Shown in pieces: positions 1 to 5,610 of a stretch of 6,767 nt of DNA. The position numbers were made by a program, and so were the translations under genes. Source of the stretch: Clostridiaceae bacterium (GTDB taxonomy: Bacteria > Bacillota > Clostridia > Saccharofermentanales > DTU023); assembly GCA_012841255.1 (NCBI GenBank), contig DUUZ01000024.1, positions 1 through 6,767 on the forward strand, read 5' to 3'. Within the stretch, counting starts at the first letter, position 1. Every line of letters begins with the position of its first letter. The notes under the pieces are model-generated. The model saw only the letters and a program-made list of their open reading frames with translations, ran no database searches and was not told where the DNA came from.

Positions 1-514
1 GGAAGCCGCAAGAAGCGGGATGTTCTATGTCAACAACCGCTGGCTGGGCGGGACCCTGACCAATTTCCAGACCATCAAAAAGCGCATTGACCGCCTGCAT
101 GAACTGCGTGAACAAGAGGAGACCAATGCCTGGCAGGGGCTGCCCAAAAAGGAAATCGCTTCCCTGAGGCTGGAGCTCGAGAAACTGGAACGCAACCTGG
201 GCGGTGTAGCGGAGATGAAGCATCTCCCGTCCTGCCTCTTTGTCGTCGATACCAAGAAGGAGCACATTGCGGTCGCCGAAGCCAGAAGGCTGGGCATCCC
301 CATCGTGGCCATCGTGGATACCAACTGCGACCCCGAGGAAGTGGACTTTGTCATCCCCGGCAACGACGATGCCATCCGCGCCATCAAGCTGATCACCAGC
401 GTCATGGCCAATGCGGTCATCGAGGGCAAGGAAGGCTTTGAAGTCGACCTGTCGGCCGATGAAGGCGAAGCGGAAGTACTTGAATACGACGAAACAGAAG
501 AAGCAGACGCTTAA
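1..514 (+). CDS. rpsB: 30S ribosomal protein S2, 5'-truncated
   Basis: Structural protein of the small ribosomal subunit, located on the back of the 30S particle between head and body. The window opens inside the gene. The frame runs from base 2 with no start codon in view and gives 170 residues of a protein usually 230-260 long, so about a quarter to a third of the N-terminus lies upstream. The visible part starts with the family block MFYVNNRWLGGTLTNF. The coiled-coil hairpin follows (LPKKEIASLRLELEKLERNLGG), then the block with PSCLFVVDTKKEHIAVAEA, and then VDTNCDPEEVDFVIPGNDDAIRAI. All are hallmarks of bacterial S2. The C-terminus is an acidic, poorly conserved tail ending ETEEADA. The stop is TAA at 512-514, and tsf begins 37 bases later, the usual rpsB-tsf pairing. 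An ATG at 20 is only an internal methionine, not the start. Confidence 0.98.
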   Translation, partial: EAARSGMFYVNNRWLGGTLTNFQTIKKRIDRLHELREQEETNAWQGLPKKEIASLRLELEKLERNLGGVAEMKHLPSCLFVVDTKKEHIAVAEARRLGIPIVAIVDTNCDPEEVDFVIPGNDDAIRAIKLITSVMANAVIEGKEGFEVDLSADEGEAEVLEYDETEEADA

Positions 515-539
515 GAGGCGAGTAATACCAGGAATAATC

Positions 540-546
540 GGGAGGG
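540..546 (+). promoter_or_regulatory. Ribosome binding site of tsf
   Basis: The run GGGAGGG lies five bases before the ATG at 552. It decides the tsf start against a longer open frame that reaches back to 411 inside rpsB. That upstream stretch has no family similarity and no comparable binding site. Confidence 0.85.
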
Positions 547-551
547 ATAGT

Positions 552-1202
552 ATGCAAATCACCGCACAAATGGTTAAAGAACTAAGAGAGATGACCGGCG
601 CCGGCATGATGGACTGCAAAAAGGCACTCCAGGCCGCCGAAGGGGACATGCAGAAGGCTGTCAAGTGGCTGAGGGAGAATGACCTGGCCGCCGCCGAGAA
701 GAAATCCGGCCGTATCGCCGCCGAGGGTGTGGTTGATTCCTACATCCATGAGGGCGGACGGATCGGCGTTCTGATCGAAGTCAACATCGAGACCGACTTC
801 GCCGCCAAGAATGAAGAATTCAAGGGGCTGGTCCGGGATATGGCCATGCAGGTCGCCGCCATGAAGCCGCTCTACGTCCGCCGGGAGGACATCCCCGAGG
901 AAGTGATCGAGCAGGAGCGCGACATCGCCCGCAACCAGGCCATCAAATCGGGCAAGCCCGAGAAGATCGTCGACAAGATCGTGGACGGCCGCATTGAGAA
1001 GTTCTATCAGGAAGTCTGCCTGATGGAGCAGGCCTACATCCGCGATGACAGCAAGACCTGCGAGCAGCTGGTCAAGGAGATGATCGGCAAGATCGGCGAG
1101 AACATCAAGGTCCGCCGCTTTGTCCGCTTTGAGATGGGCGAGGGACTGGAGAAGCGAAACGAAGATTTCGCTGAGGAAGTTGCGGCACAGCTCAATAAAT
1201 AA
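552..1202 (+). CDS. tsf: Translation elongation factor Ts, short form
   Basis: Guanine nucleotide exchange factor that releases GDP from EF-Tu in the cytoplasm so it can bind GTP and aminoacyl-tRNA again. The 216-residue product opens with the UBA-like domain (about 1-40), including the signature LREMTGAGMMDCKKAL at 11-26. The EF-Tu-contacting core follows, with EVNIETDFAAKNEEF around 76-90; its T81-D82-F83 correspond to the Thr-Asp-Phe that works on the EF-Tu Mg site. A C-terminal segment with IGENIKVRRFVRFEMGEGLEKR ends the protein. E. coli EF-Ts has about 283 residues, so this belongs to the shorter class with a reduced core, seen in Thermus and many Clostridia. The family motif usually reads TDFVAKN; here V is A. 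The start is fixed by GGGAGGG five bases upstream. It is followed by a terminator-like hairpin. Confidence 0.98.
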   Translation: MQITAQMVKELREMTGAGMMDCKKALQAAEGDMQKAVKWLRENDLAAAEKKSGRIAAEGVVDSYIHEGGRIGVLIEVNIETDFAAKNEEFKGLVRDMAMQVAAMKPLYVRREDIPEEVIEQERDIARNQAIKSGKPEKIVDKIVDGRIEKFYQEVCLMEQAYIRDDSKTCEQLVKEMIGKIGENIKVRRFVRFEMGEGLEKRNEDFAEEVAAQLNK

Positions 1203-1220
1203 TGAGATTTTCCGAATCTG

Positions 1221-1245
1221 AAGAGGGCGCCACGGCGCCCTCTTT
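1221..1245 (+). terminator. Intrinsic terminator-like hairpin after tsf
   Basis: Arms 1221-1231 (AAGAGGGCGCC) and 1234-1244 (GGCGCCCTCTT) are perfect reverse complements. Allowing a four-base loop (CACG), this gives about 10 base pairs, mostly G-C. The U-tract is short (TTT at 1243-1245, then GCAT), so termination may be partial, with some read-through into pyrH. Its place 18 bases past the tsf stop and ahead of a promoter-like element fits the end of an rpsB-tsf transcript. Confidence 0.75.
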
Positions 1246-1272
1246 GCATATGGAAACAGAGGCGGCCTTCTG

Positions 1273-1281
1273 TGAGATAAT
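1273..1281 (+). promoter_or_regulatory. Candidate extended -10 promoter for pyrH
   Basis: TGA followed directly by GATAAT (1276-1281) matches the extended -10 pattern TGn-TATAAT at five of six core positions. A -35 box is weak: TGGAAA at 1251-1256 has a 19-base spacer. A start near 1288 would leave a leader of about 30 bases before the pyrH ATG at 1317. The position just after the tsf hairpin supports the call, but no transcript data are available. Confidence 0.5.
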
Positions 1282-1304
1282 ACCGGCAGGCCGGTTGGCC
1301 TTTT

Positions 1305-1311
1305 GAGGAGG
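1305..1311 (+). promoter_or_regulatory. Ribosome binding site of pyrH
   Basis: GAGGAGG ends five bases before the ATG at 1317. It is a near-perfect match to the anti-Shine-Dalgarno sequence and fixes the pyrH start. Confidence 0.85.
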
Positions 1312-1316
1312 ACGAG

Positions 1317-2024
1317 ATGAAGTATAAACGGATATTGCTGAAATTGTCGGGGGAGGCCCTGTCCGGGCAGAACGGGAACGGCATCGACTACGACACCCTG
1401 GTCCGCTACGCCTCCATCGTCTGCAGGCTGACCGAGAAGGGTCATGAGCTGGGGATCGTGACAGGAGGCGGGAATTTCTGGCGGGGCCGGTCCAGCGGCA
1501 GCATGGACCGGGTGGCGGCCGACAAGGTCGGCATGCTGGCCACAGTCATGAATTCCGTCGCCCTGGCGGATGCCCTGGAATCCCAAGGGCTGGACTGCCG
1601 CCTGATGACCGCAGTCTTTATGCCTTCCGTCGGGGAAGCCATGGACGGGCAAAAAGCCCGCCGCCACCTGGAAGAGGGCAGGGTGGTTATCTTTGCCGGC
1701 GGAACGGGTAATCCCTTCTTCTCAACGGATTCCGCAGCCGCGCTCCGGGCGGCGGAGACCGGCTGTGACCTGATTCTCAAGTCCACCCTGGTCGACGGGG
1801 TCTATGACAAGAATCCGCACGAATATGACGATGCCCGCCTTTTGCACGAGCTCAGCTTCAGCCAGATCCTGGAGGAGAAGCTGGATGTGGTCGACGCCAC
1901 GGCAGCGGCCCTTTGCCGTGCCTTCGGCCTGAAGCTGAAGGTGATCAACGGCAATGACCCGGAAAATATCATCCGGGCGGCGGCAGGGGAGGCCATCGGC
2001 TCCCTGGTGTCCGAGGAAAGGTGA
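1317..2024 (+). CDS. pyrH: UMP kinase
   Basis: Phosphorylates UMP to UDP with ATP, the step feeding UTP, CTP and UDP-sugar pools. It is a cytoplasmic hexamer of the amino-acid-kinase fold, unrelated to eukaryotic UMP kinases. The 235-residue product has the normal bacterial length. Visible motifs are KLSGEAL at 9-15 (phosphate-binding Lys9), GGGNFWRG at 50-57, MDRVAADKVGMLATVMN at 63-79 with the UMP-site Asp69, and AGGTGNPFFSTDSAA at 127-141. LVDGVYDKNP at 158-167 is in the nucleotide-binding half. Family members are commonly activated by GTP and inhibited by UTP; the sequence alone does not show this here. Slightly unusual is K70-V71 where many relatives have an aromatic or His plus Met. It probably has its own promoter after the tsf terminator, and 67 bases separate it from frr. 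Confidence 0.98.
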   Translation: MKYKRILLKLSGEALSGQNGNGIDYDTLVRYASIVCRLTEKGHELGIVTGGGNFWRGRSSGSMDRVAADKVGMLATVMNSVALADALESQGLDCRLMTAVFMPSVGEAMDGQKARRHLEEGRVVIFAGGTGNPFFSTDSAAALRAAETGCDLILKSTLVDGVYDKNPHEYDDARLLHELSFSQILEEKLDVVDATAAALCRAFGLKLKVINGNDPENIIRAAAGEAIGSLVSEER

Positions 2025-2052
2025 GGCCTGTTGCGGACAGGATCTTACGATT

Positions 2053-2061
2053 TGGTAGAAT
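2053..2061 (+). promoter_or_regulatory. Candidate extended -10 promoter for frr
   Basis: TGG followed by TAGAAT (2056-2061) matches TGn-TATAAT at five of six core positions. It lies in the 67-base gap between pyrH and frr, in noticeably AT-richer sequence than the genes around it. The best -35 is TTGCGG at 2031-2036, with a long 19-base spacer. A start near 2068 would give a leader of about 24 bases. It could let frr and the downstream envelope genes be transcribed apart from pyrH. Confidence 0.5.
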
Positions 2062-2077
2062 AAACGCATGTAATAAG

Positions 2078-2084
2078 AGGAGGG
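2078..2084 (+). promoter_or_regulatory. Ribosome binding site of frr
   Basis: AGGAGGG lies seven bases before the ATG at 2092. It favours that codon over a second in-frame ATG at 2101, which would be 16 bases away. Confidence 0.8.
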
Positions 2085-2091
2085 ACGGCTT

Positions 2092-2664
2092 ATGGCACCC
2101 ATGGATATTCACGAACAGACCACAGGCACTTATGAAGAGAAGATGAAAAAATCGATTTCCGTTCTGGAAGCCGAGCTTCGCACGGTCCGGGCGGGACGGG
2201 CCAATCCGCACGTCCTTGACCCCATCACGGTTCCCTATTACGGAGTCCCCACGCCCCTGTCACAGATTGCCAACATCCAGGTTCCCGAGGCCAAGATGCT
2301 CATGATCACCCCCTGGGATACCGGCATGCTCAAGGAAATTGAGCGGGCCATCCAGGCCAGCGACCTGGGTATCAACCCAGTCAATGACGGCCGCTGCCTC
2401 CGCCTGAACTTCCCGGCCATGACCGAGGAACGCCGGCGAGATTTGACCCGCGAAGTCGCCAAGAAGGGCGAGGACGCCAAGGTGTCCGTCCGCAATATCC
2501 GCCGCGAGGCCAATGACCACTTCAAGGTTATGCTGCGGGACAAGGAGATCTCCGAGGACGTTTCATTCAGCCTCGGTGAGGAGATCCAGCAGATGACCGA
2601 CCGTTACATCGAGAAGATTGATGAGGAGATCGACCGCAAGACCAAGGAGATCATGGAGATCTGA
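2092..2664 (+). CDS. frr: Ribosome recycling factor
   Basis: With EF-G it splits the post-termination 70S complex so subunits can be reused. The 190 residues compare with the usual 185. Domain I is the three-helix bundle, formed by residues about 1-30 and 105-190; domain II is the small beta domain between them. Recognisable blocks are LRTVRAGRANPHVLDPITVPYYGVPTPL from 29, NIQVPEAKMLMITPWD at 61-76, the IERAIQASDLGINPVNDG stretch at 83-100, LTREVAKKGEDAKVSVRNIRREAND at 118-142, and the C-terminal helix ending KEIMEI. These match the family across its length. The start at 2092 is chosen for the AGGAGGG seven bases upstream. The gene sits 67 bases after pyrH behind a promoter-like element, and uppS follows within 6 or 45 bases depending on its true start. 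Confidence 0.98.
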   Translation: MAPMDIHEQTTGTYEEKMKKSISVLEAELRTVRAGRANPHVLDPITVPYYGVPTPLSQIANIQVPEAKMLMITPWDTGMLKEIERAIQASDLGINPVNDGRCLRLNFPAMTEERRRDLTREVAKKGEDAKVSVRNIRREANDHFKVMLRDKEISEDVSFSLGEEIQQMTDRYIEKIDEEIDRKTKEIMEI

Positions 2665-2670
2665 TCGCCC

Positions 2671-3399
2671 GTGCCAGCTGAAGGAATGATCCGGGAAGAG
2701 GAGCCTGTCTTGAGGCATCTGGCCGTCATCATGGACGGGAACGGACGATGGGCGGAGAAACAGGGCAGGCGGCGCGAATTCGGCCACCGGGAGGGGGCTG
2801 AGAATCTGCGCACTCTTTGCGTGCTCTGCCGGGAGCGGGGCATTCCTTATTTGACCGTCTATGCTTTTTCAACTGAGAACTGGCGGCGGCCCAAGGCTGA
2901 GGTCGGCGCCCTGATGCGGCTATTCTCCCACTATTTCCGCAAATATGCCCGGGAAATGGAGGCCGAGGGAATCCGTCTCCGCTTCATCGGGGAGCGGGGG
3001 GATCTGCCGGCCGATGTGGTCCGGACCATGGAGGAGGCCGAGGAAAGCTCCCGGGACCGGACGGAACTCCAGCTGGTCATCGCTTTCAACTACGGGGGAA
3101 GAAGGGAAATCGTCCAGGCCGCCCAAAGGGCTGCCCGGGATATGCTCCGGGAAGGACTTGATCCGTCCTCCCTGAACGAGGAAGGGTTTTCCCGCTATTT
3201 GTACATTGACGATCTGCCGGAACCGGACCTGCTGATCCGGACGGGCGGGGAGTACCGGCTCTCCAATTTCCTGATCTGGCAGACGGCCTACACGGAATTA
3301 TATACGGAGGAATGCCTCTGGCCCGATTTCGGAGCATTCGAACTGGACCGGGCAATTGCCGACTACAAGACACGCCAGCGCCGCTTCGGGGACGTCTGA
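2671..3399 (+). CDS. uppS: Undecaprenyl diphosphate synthase (isoprenyl transferase)
   Basis: cis-Prenyltransferase that adds eight isopentenyl units to farnesyl diphosphate, giving the C55 carrier lipid of peptidoglycan synthesis. Visible motifs: HLAVIMDGNGRWAEKQGRRREFGH, with the catalytic Asp of MDGNGRW; TVYAFSTENWRRP in the middle; and near the end PDLLIRTGGEYRLSNFLIWQTAYTELYTEECLWPDF, covering the diphosphate-binding Arg residues and Mg-binding Glu. The Glu is in the family motif RxSNF...E.Y. The coordinates use the GTG at 2671, six bases after the frr stop (242 residues). Its only nearby Shine-Dalgarno-like bases (GGAG, 2655-2658) are 12 bases away. A TTG at 2710 has AGAGGAG six bases upstream and would give 229 residues beginning MRHLAVIMDGNGRW. 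The ATG at 2686 has no properly spaced site. Function is certain; the start is not. Confidence 0.95.
   Translation: MPAEGMIREEEPVLRHLAVIMDGNGRWAEKQGRRREFGHREGAENLRTLCVLCRERGIPYLTVYAFSTENWRRPKAEVGALMRLFSHYFRKYAREMEAEGIRLRFIGERGDLPADVVRTMEEAEESSRDRTELQLVIAFNYGGRREIVQAAQRAARDMLREGLDPSSLNEEGFSRYLYIDDLPEPDLLIRTGGEYRLSNFLIWQTAYTELYTEECLWPDFGAFELDRAIADYKTRQRRFGDV
2697..2712 (+). promoter_or_regulatory. Alternative uppS start: strong SD plus TTG
   Basis: AGAGGAG at 2697-2703 is followed by six bases and the in-frame TTG at 2710-2712. Spacing and strength match the sites before tsf, pyrH, frr, cdsA and rseP, while the upstream GTG at 2671 has only a distant GGAG. The 13 residues between the two starts (MPAEGMIREEEPV) show no family conservation. 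Confidence 0.55.
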
Positions 3400-3411
3400 C
3401 GGCACGAGGAC

Positions 3412-3416
3412 AGGAG
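3412..3416 (+). promoter_or_regulatory. Ribosome binding site of cdsA
   Basis: AGGAG lies six bases before the ATG at 3423. It decides the start against a longer open frame reaching back to 3312 inside uppS, where the extra residues have no CdsA similarity. Confidence 0.85.
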
Positions 3417-3422
3417 TTTATT

Positions 3423-4343
3423 ATGGGTAAGAACAAGGAACTGATGACAAGGGTCACCACTGCCGCGGTTTACGTCGGTATCATGCTGGTCTTTATCATT
3501 CCCGGCCGTTGGGTGCCGCTGATCCCGGTCATTTTGAGTGCTGCCGTCGCCTTTTTGAGCGCTTTCGAGAAAGGCCAGGCCATCCGCCTTCAGATGCCCG
3601 GGGTCCGGGTTCTGTTCCCGGCCGTTCTCTCGGTCCTCCTGGGCCTTCTGGCCCTTCTCGGAATTCTGGAAGGGACACTTTTACGGGGTCTGCCGTCCAG
3701 CATCGATGCATCGGTCAACACCGTGGTCGCGCCCCGGATTTTCGGTTTTTATGCCCTCTTCATGTTATTCATCCTGCCCATGACCGGCCTTTTCCGCATG
3801 TGGCGCAAGGGACCCTCCATCCTGCCGGAGACGGTGGCCGAATCCGCCATCACGCTGACCTCCTCCCTGCCCCTGGCCTCCGCTATCGCCCTGCTTTTCG
3901 GCAGCCGCACGGGCTGGTCCTGGTTCGTCCTGGCCATTCTGACGGCCTGGATCTCCGACACCTTCTCCTACTTTGCCGGCCGCCTTCTGGGCCACATGCG
4001 CTTTTCGCCGGCCCTGAGCCCCAAGAAGACCTGGGAAGGGACCATCGGCGGCATACTGGGAACCATTCTCCTTTATCTTTTGTATTTCCCGGCCGTCATC
4101 GGCAAGGCCTCCGGTTATTCCACCGGACTTTCCATCGCCTTTTCCCTTTTTGCAGCCATCCTCATGAGCCTTTCCGCCACGCTGGGGGACCTGCAGTCCT
4201 CGGCAGTTAAACGCTGGTGCGGCATCAAGGACTTCGGCACTCTCCTGCCCGGTCACGGAGGAATTTCGGACCGCTTTGACAGTATCTCCGCCACGCTGCC
4301 GGCCATGCTGCTCCTGGCTCTTCTGGCAGGTGCCGTCCTCTAA
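3423..4343 (+). CDS. cdsA: Phosphatidate cytidylyltransferase (CDP-diacylglycerol synthase)
   Basis: Integral membrane enzyme that couples CTP and phosphatidic acid to CDP-diacylglycerol, the precursor of phosphatidylglycerol, cardiolipin and related lipids. The 306-residue protein is very hydrophobic, with several Leu/Ile/Val/Ala-rich stretches of membrane-segment length: about 14-27, 33-47, 63-82, 105-121, 145-160, 165-184, 208-226 and 237-252, plus one at the C-terminus. The complete family signature is present at 260-286, SAVKRWCGIKDFGTLLPGHGGISDRFD, including K263, R264, K269, D270, H278, D283 and D286. Upstream are AWISDTFSYFAGRLLG (175-190), with the conserved Asp179, and SPKKTWEG (199-206). 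The N-terminal half is poorly conserved, as is normal. It starts 23 bases after uppS, and its TAA-TAA end leads directly into dxr. Confidence 0.97.
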   Translation: MGKNKELMTRVTTAAVYVGIMLVFIIPGRWVPLIPVILSAAVAFLSAFEKGQAIRLQMPGVRVLFPAVLSVLLGLLALLGILEGTLLRGLPSSIDASVNTVVAPRIFGFYALFMLFILPMTGLFRMWRKGPSILPETVAESAITLTSSLPLASAIALLFGSRTGWSWFVLAILTAWISDTFSYFAGRLLGHMRFSPALSPKKTWEGTIGGILGTILLYLLYFPAVIGKASGYSTGLSIAFSLFAAILMSLSATLGDLQSSAVKRWCGIKDFGTLLPGHGGISDRFDSISATLPAMLLLALLAGAVL

Positions 4344-4348
4344 TAAAA

Positions 4349-5590
4349 ATGACCGCCTTGATCCGGACATCGGAACTTGTCCCGCCCGGCCCTGACACGC
4401 AGGTCCCGCCGACCCGGGTGCTGTCGGTCCTGGGTTCGACCGGATCCATCGGCCGCCAGACTCTGGCGGTGGCCCGGGAGGAAGGCTGGCGCGTGGATGC
4501 CCTGGCTGCCGGTCAGAATATTGACGAGCTGGTCCGGCAGATCCTGGAATTCTCCCCCCTATTTGTCAGCGTGGCCGACCGGGATGCCCGGGACCGCCTC
4601 CAGGCCGCACTCTCGGAACGGCTTCCCAAAAGTTCCTTGCCCCGGATCGGGGAGGGGCGGGAGGGGGCCGTCCAGGCCGCCTCCTTTGAGACGGCGGATA
4701 CCGTTGTCGCTGCGATCACAGGCTTTGCTGGCCTGGAACCGGTTCTGGCCGCAGCCTCCCTGGGCCGCAAGATCGCCCTGGCCAACAAGGAGAGTCTGGT
4801 GGCAGGGGGCCATGAGGTCCGACGGAGGGCCCTGGAATCCGGGGCCTGGATCATGCCGGTGGACAGCGAGCATTCCGCCATCTGGCAGTGTCTTTTTACT
4901 GCGGACAGGCAAGACTTGAAAAGAGCCGTCCTGACCTGTTCAGGAGGCCCTTTCCAGGGCCGGACAAGGGACCGGCTGGCCGATGTGACCGTCAGTGAAG
5001 CCCTGGATCATCCCACCTGGAAGATGGGGGGCAAGATCACCATCGATTCGGCCACTTTGATGAACAAGGCCTTCGAAGTCATTGAAGGCTGCCATCTTTT
5101 CAATCTGGGAACCGGCGAAATGGACGTGGTCATCCACCGGCAAAGCATTATCCACTCCCTGATTGAACTCAAGGACGGCAGTCTATTTGCCCAGCTGGGC
5201 CCGCCGGACATGACCCTGCCCATCCGTTTTGCCCTGACCTTTCCCCAGCGGAGCTGGCGTGCCGAAAGACCGCCTTTTGACTTTTTCGCGAACGGACACT
5301 CTGCCTTGACCTTCGAACCGGTGGATGCGGAAAGTTTTCCTTCCATCCGCCTGGCCCGTGAGGTCTTTGATGCAGGAGGACTTTTGCCCCTGGCCTTCAA
5401 TGCCGCCAATGAGGCGGCGGTGGGCCGCTTTCTTGCCGGGGAGATCAGTTTTCTTTCCATATTTGACATAATTGAAAGAGCGCTTGACCGCTTTAGCCCG
5501 CTCATGGCCATAAAGGCGCCAAGCTTTGATGATATGATGAACCAACATTTGCGCGTGATGGATGCGGCCGCCAACTGGCCGGTTTCCTGA
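4349..5590 (+). CDS. dxr: 1-deoxy-D-xylulose 5-phosphate reductoisomerase
   Basis: First committed enzyme of the MEP isoprenoid pathway: NADPH- and divalent-metal-dependent conversion of DXP to MEP, and the target of fosmidomycin. Seen in the 413 residues: the NADPH-binding loop GSTGSIG at 29-35; TGFAGL at 124-129; ANKESLVAGG at 145-154; metal ligands Asp172 and Glu174 in PVDSEHSAIWQ; the substrate loop SGGPF from 198; HPTWKMGGKITIDSATLMNKAFEVIEG at 221-247, holding the third ligand Glu243; HRQSIIHS at 263-270; and NAANEAAV at 351-358. The ATG at 4349 is five bases after the cdsA stop and has no Shine-Dalgarno sequence, so translation is probably coupled to cdsA. It adds a Pro-rich, unconserved leader of about 22 residues. 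A GTG at 4418 would give 390 residues starting close to GSTGSIG, as is usual for the family, but its binding site is also poor. Confidence 0.97.
   Translation: MTALIRTSELVPPGPDTQVPPTRVLSVLGSTGSIGRQTLAVAREEGWRVDALAAGQNIDELVRQILEFSPLFVSVADRDARDRLQAALSERLPKSSLPRIGEGREGAVQAASFETADTVVAAITGFAGLEPVLAAASLGRKIALANKESLVAGGHEVRRRALESGAWIMPVDSEHSAIWQCLFTADRQDLKRAVLTCSGGPFQGRTRDRLADVTVSEALDHPTWKMGGKITIDSATLMNKAFEVIEGCHLFNLGTGEMDVVIHRQSIIHSLIELKDGSLFAQLGPPDMTLPIRFALTFPQRSWRAERPPFDFFANGHSALTFEPVDAESFPSIRLAREVFDAGGLLPLAFNAANEAAVGRFLAGEISFLSIFDIIERALDRFSPLMAIKAPSFDDMMNQHLRVMDAAANWPVS
4649..4667 (+). other. G-quadruplex-type motif inside dxr
   Basis: Four G-runs (4649-4652, 4654-4657, 4659-4661, 4663-4667) are separated by single bases A, C and A, all on the coding strand and so also in the mRNA. 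This fits the three-tetrad, one-base-loop class, the most stable kind known in vitro. It encodes the end of IGEGREGA (residues 100-107 with the ATG at 4349), with every Gly as GGG and Arg as CGG. No fold has been shown here. Confidence 0.6.
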
Positions 5591-5600
5591 TCCGGATAAC

Positions 5601-5605
5601 AGGAG
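5601..5605 (+). promoter_or_regulatory. Ribosome binding site of rseP
   Basis: AGGAG lies five bases before the ATG at 5611, in the 20-base gap after the dxr stop. Confidence 0.85.
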
Positions 5606-5610
5606 CAACT

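Noticed and set aside
582..1667. 361-codon open frame on the minus strand across tsf and pyrH
   Set aside because: It is antisense to two certain genes and runs through the terminator/promoter gap. Its composition (Leu, Asp, His, Pro, Gly) is what GC-rich coding DNA gives when read backward, and it has no recognisable domain. Long antisense frames are expected at this GC content.
2027..2041. CCTGT/ACAGG hairpin right after the pyrH stop as a terminator
   Set aside because: The stem is only five base pairs with no T-run after it, and it overlaps the poor -35 candidate for frr. It does not meet the pattern of an intrinsic terminator.
2073..2093. ATAAG/CTTAT hairpin enclosing the frr ribosome binding site
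   Set aside because: Five mostly A-T pairs around an 11-base loop are too weak to be stable. It would not hide the binding site convincingly without conservation data.
3509..4210. 233-codon + strand frame overlapping cdsA, and a 201-codon minus-strand frame at 3765-4370
   Set aside because: Both lie within cdsA, which carries the complete family signature. The overlapping products are low-complexity (Pro/His/Arg or Gly/Gln rich) with no domain and no good ribosome binding site.
4381..4407. C-run cluster near the start of dxr as a minus-strand G-quadruplex
   Set aside because: Three C-runs are close together, but the fourth is 12 bases away, beyond the usual loop limit. It is not a strict motif.
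5463..5468. Perfect TTGACA -35 box near the end of dxr
   Set aside because: No -10-like hexamer is found 16-18 bases downstream, and the bases encode conserved dxr sequence. A nearby TTGACC/CATAAA pair has a 19-base spacer and is also weak.
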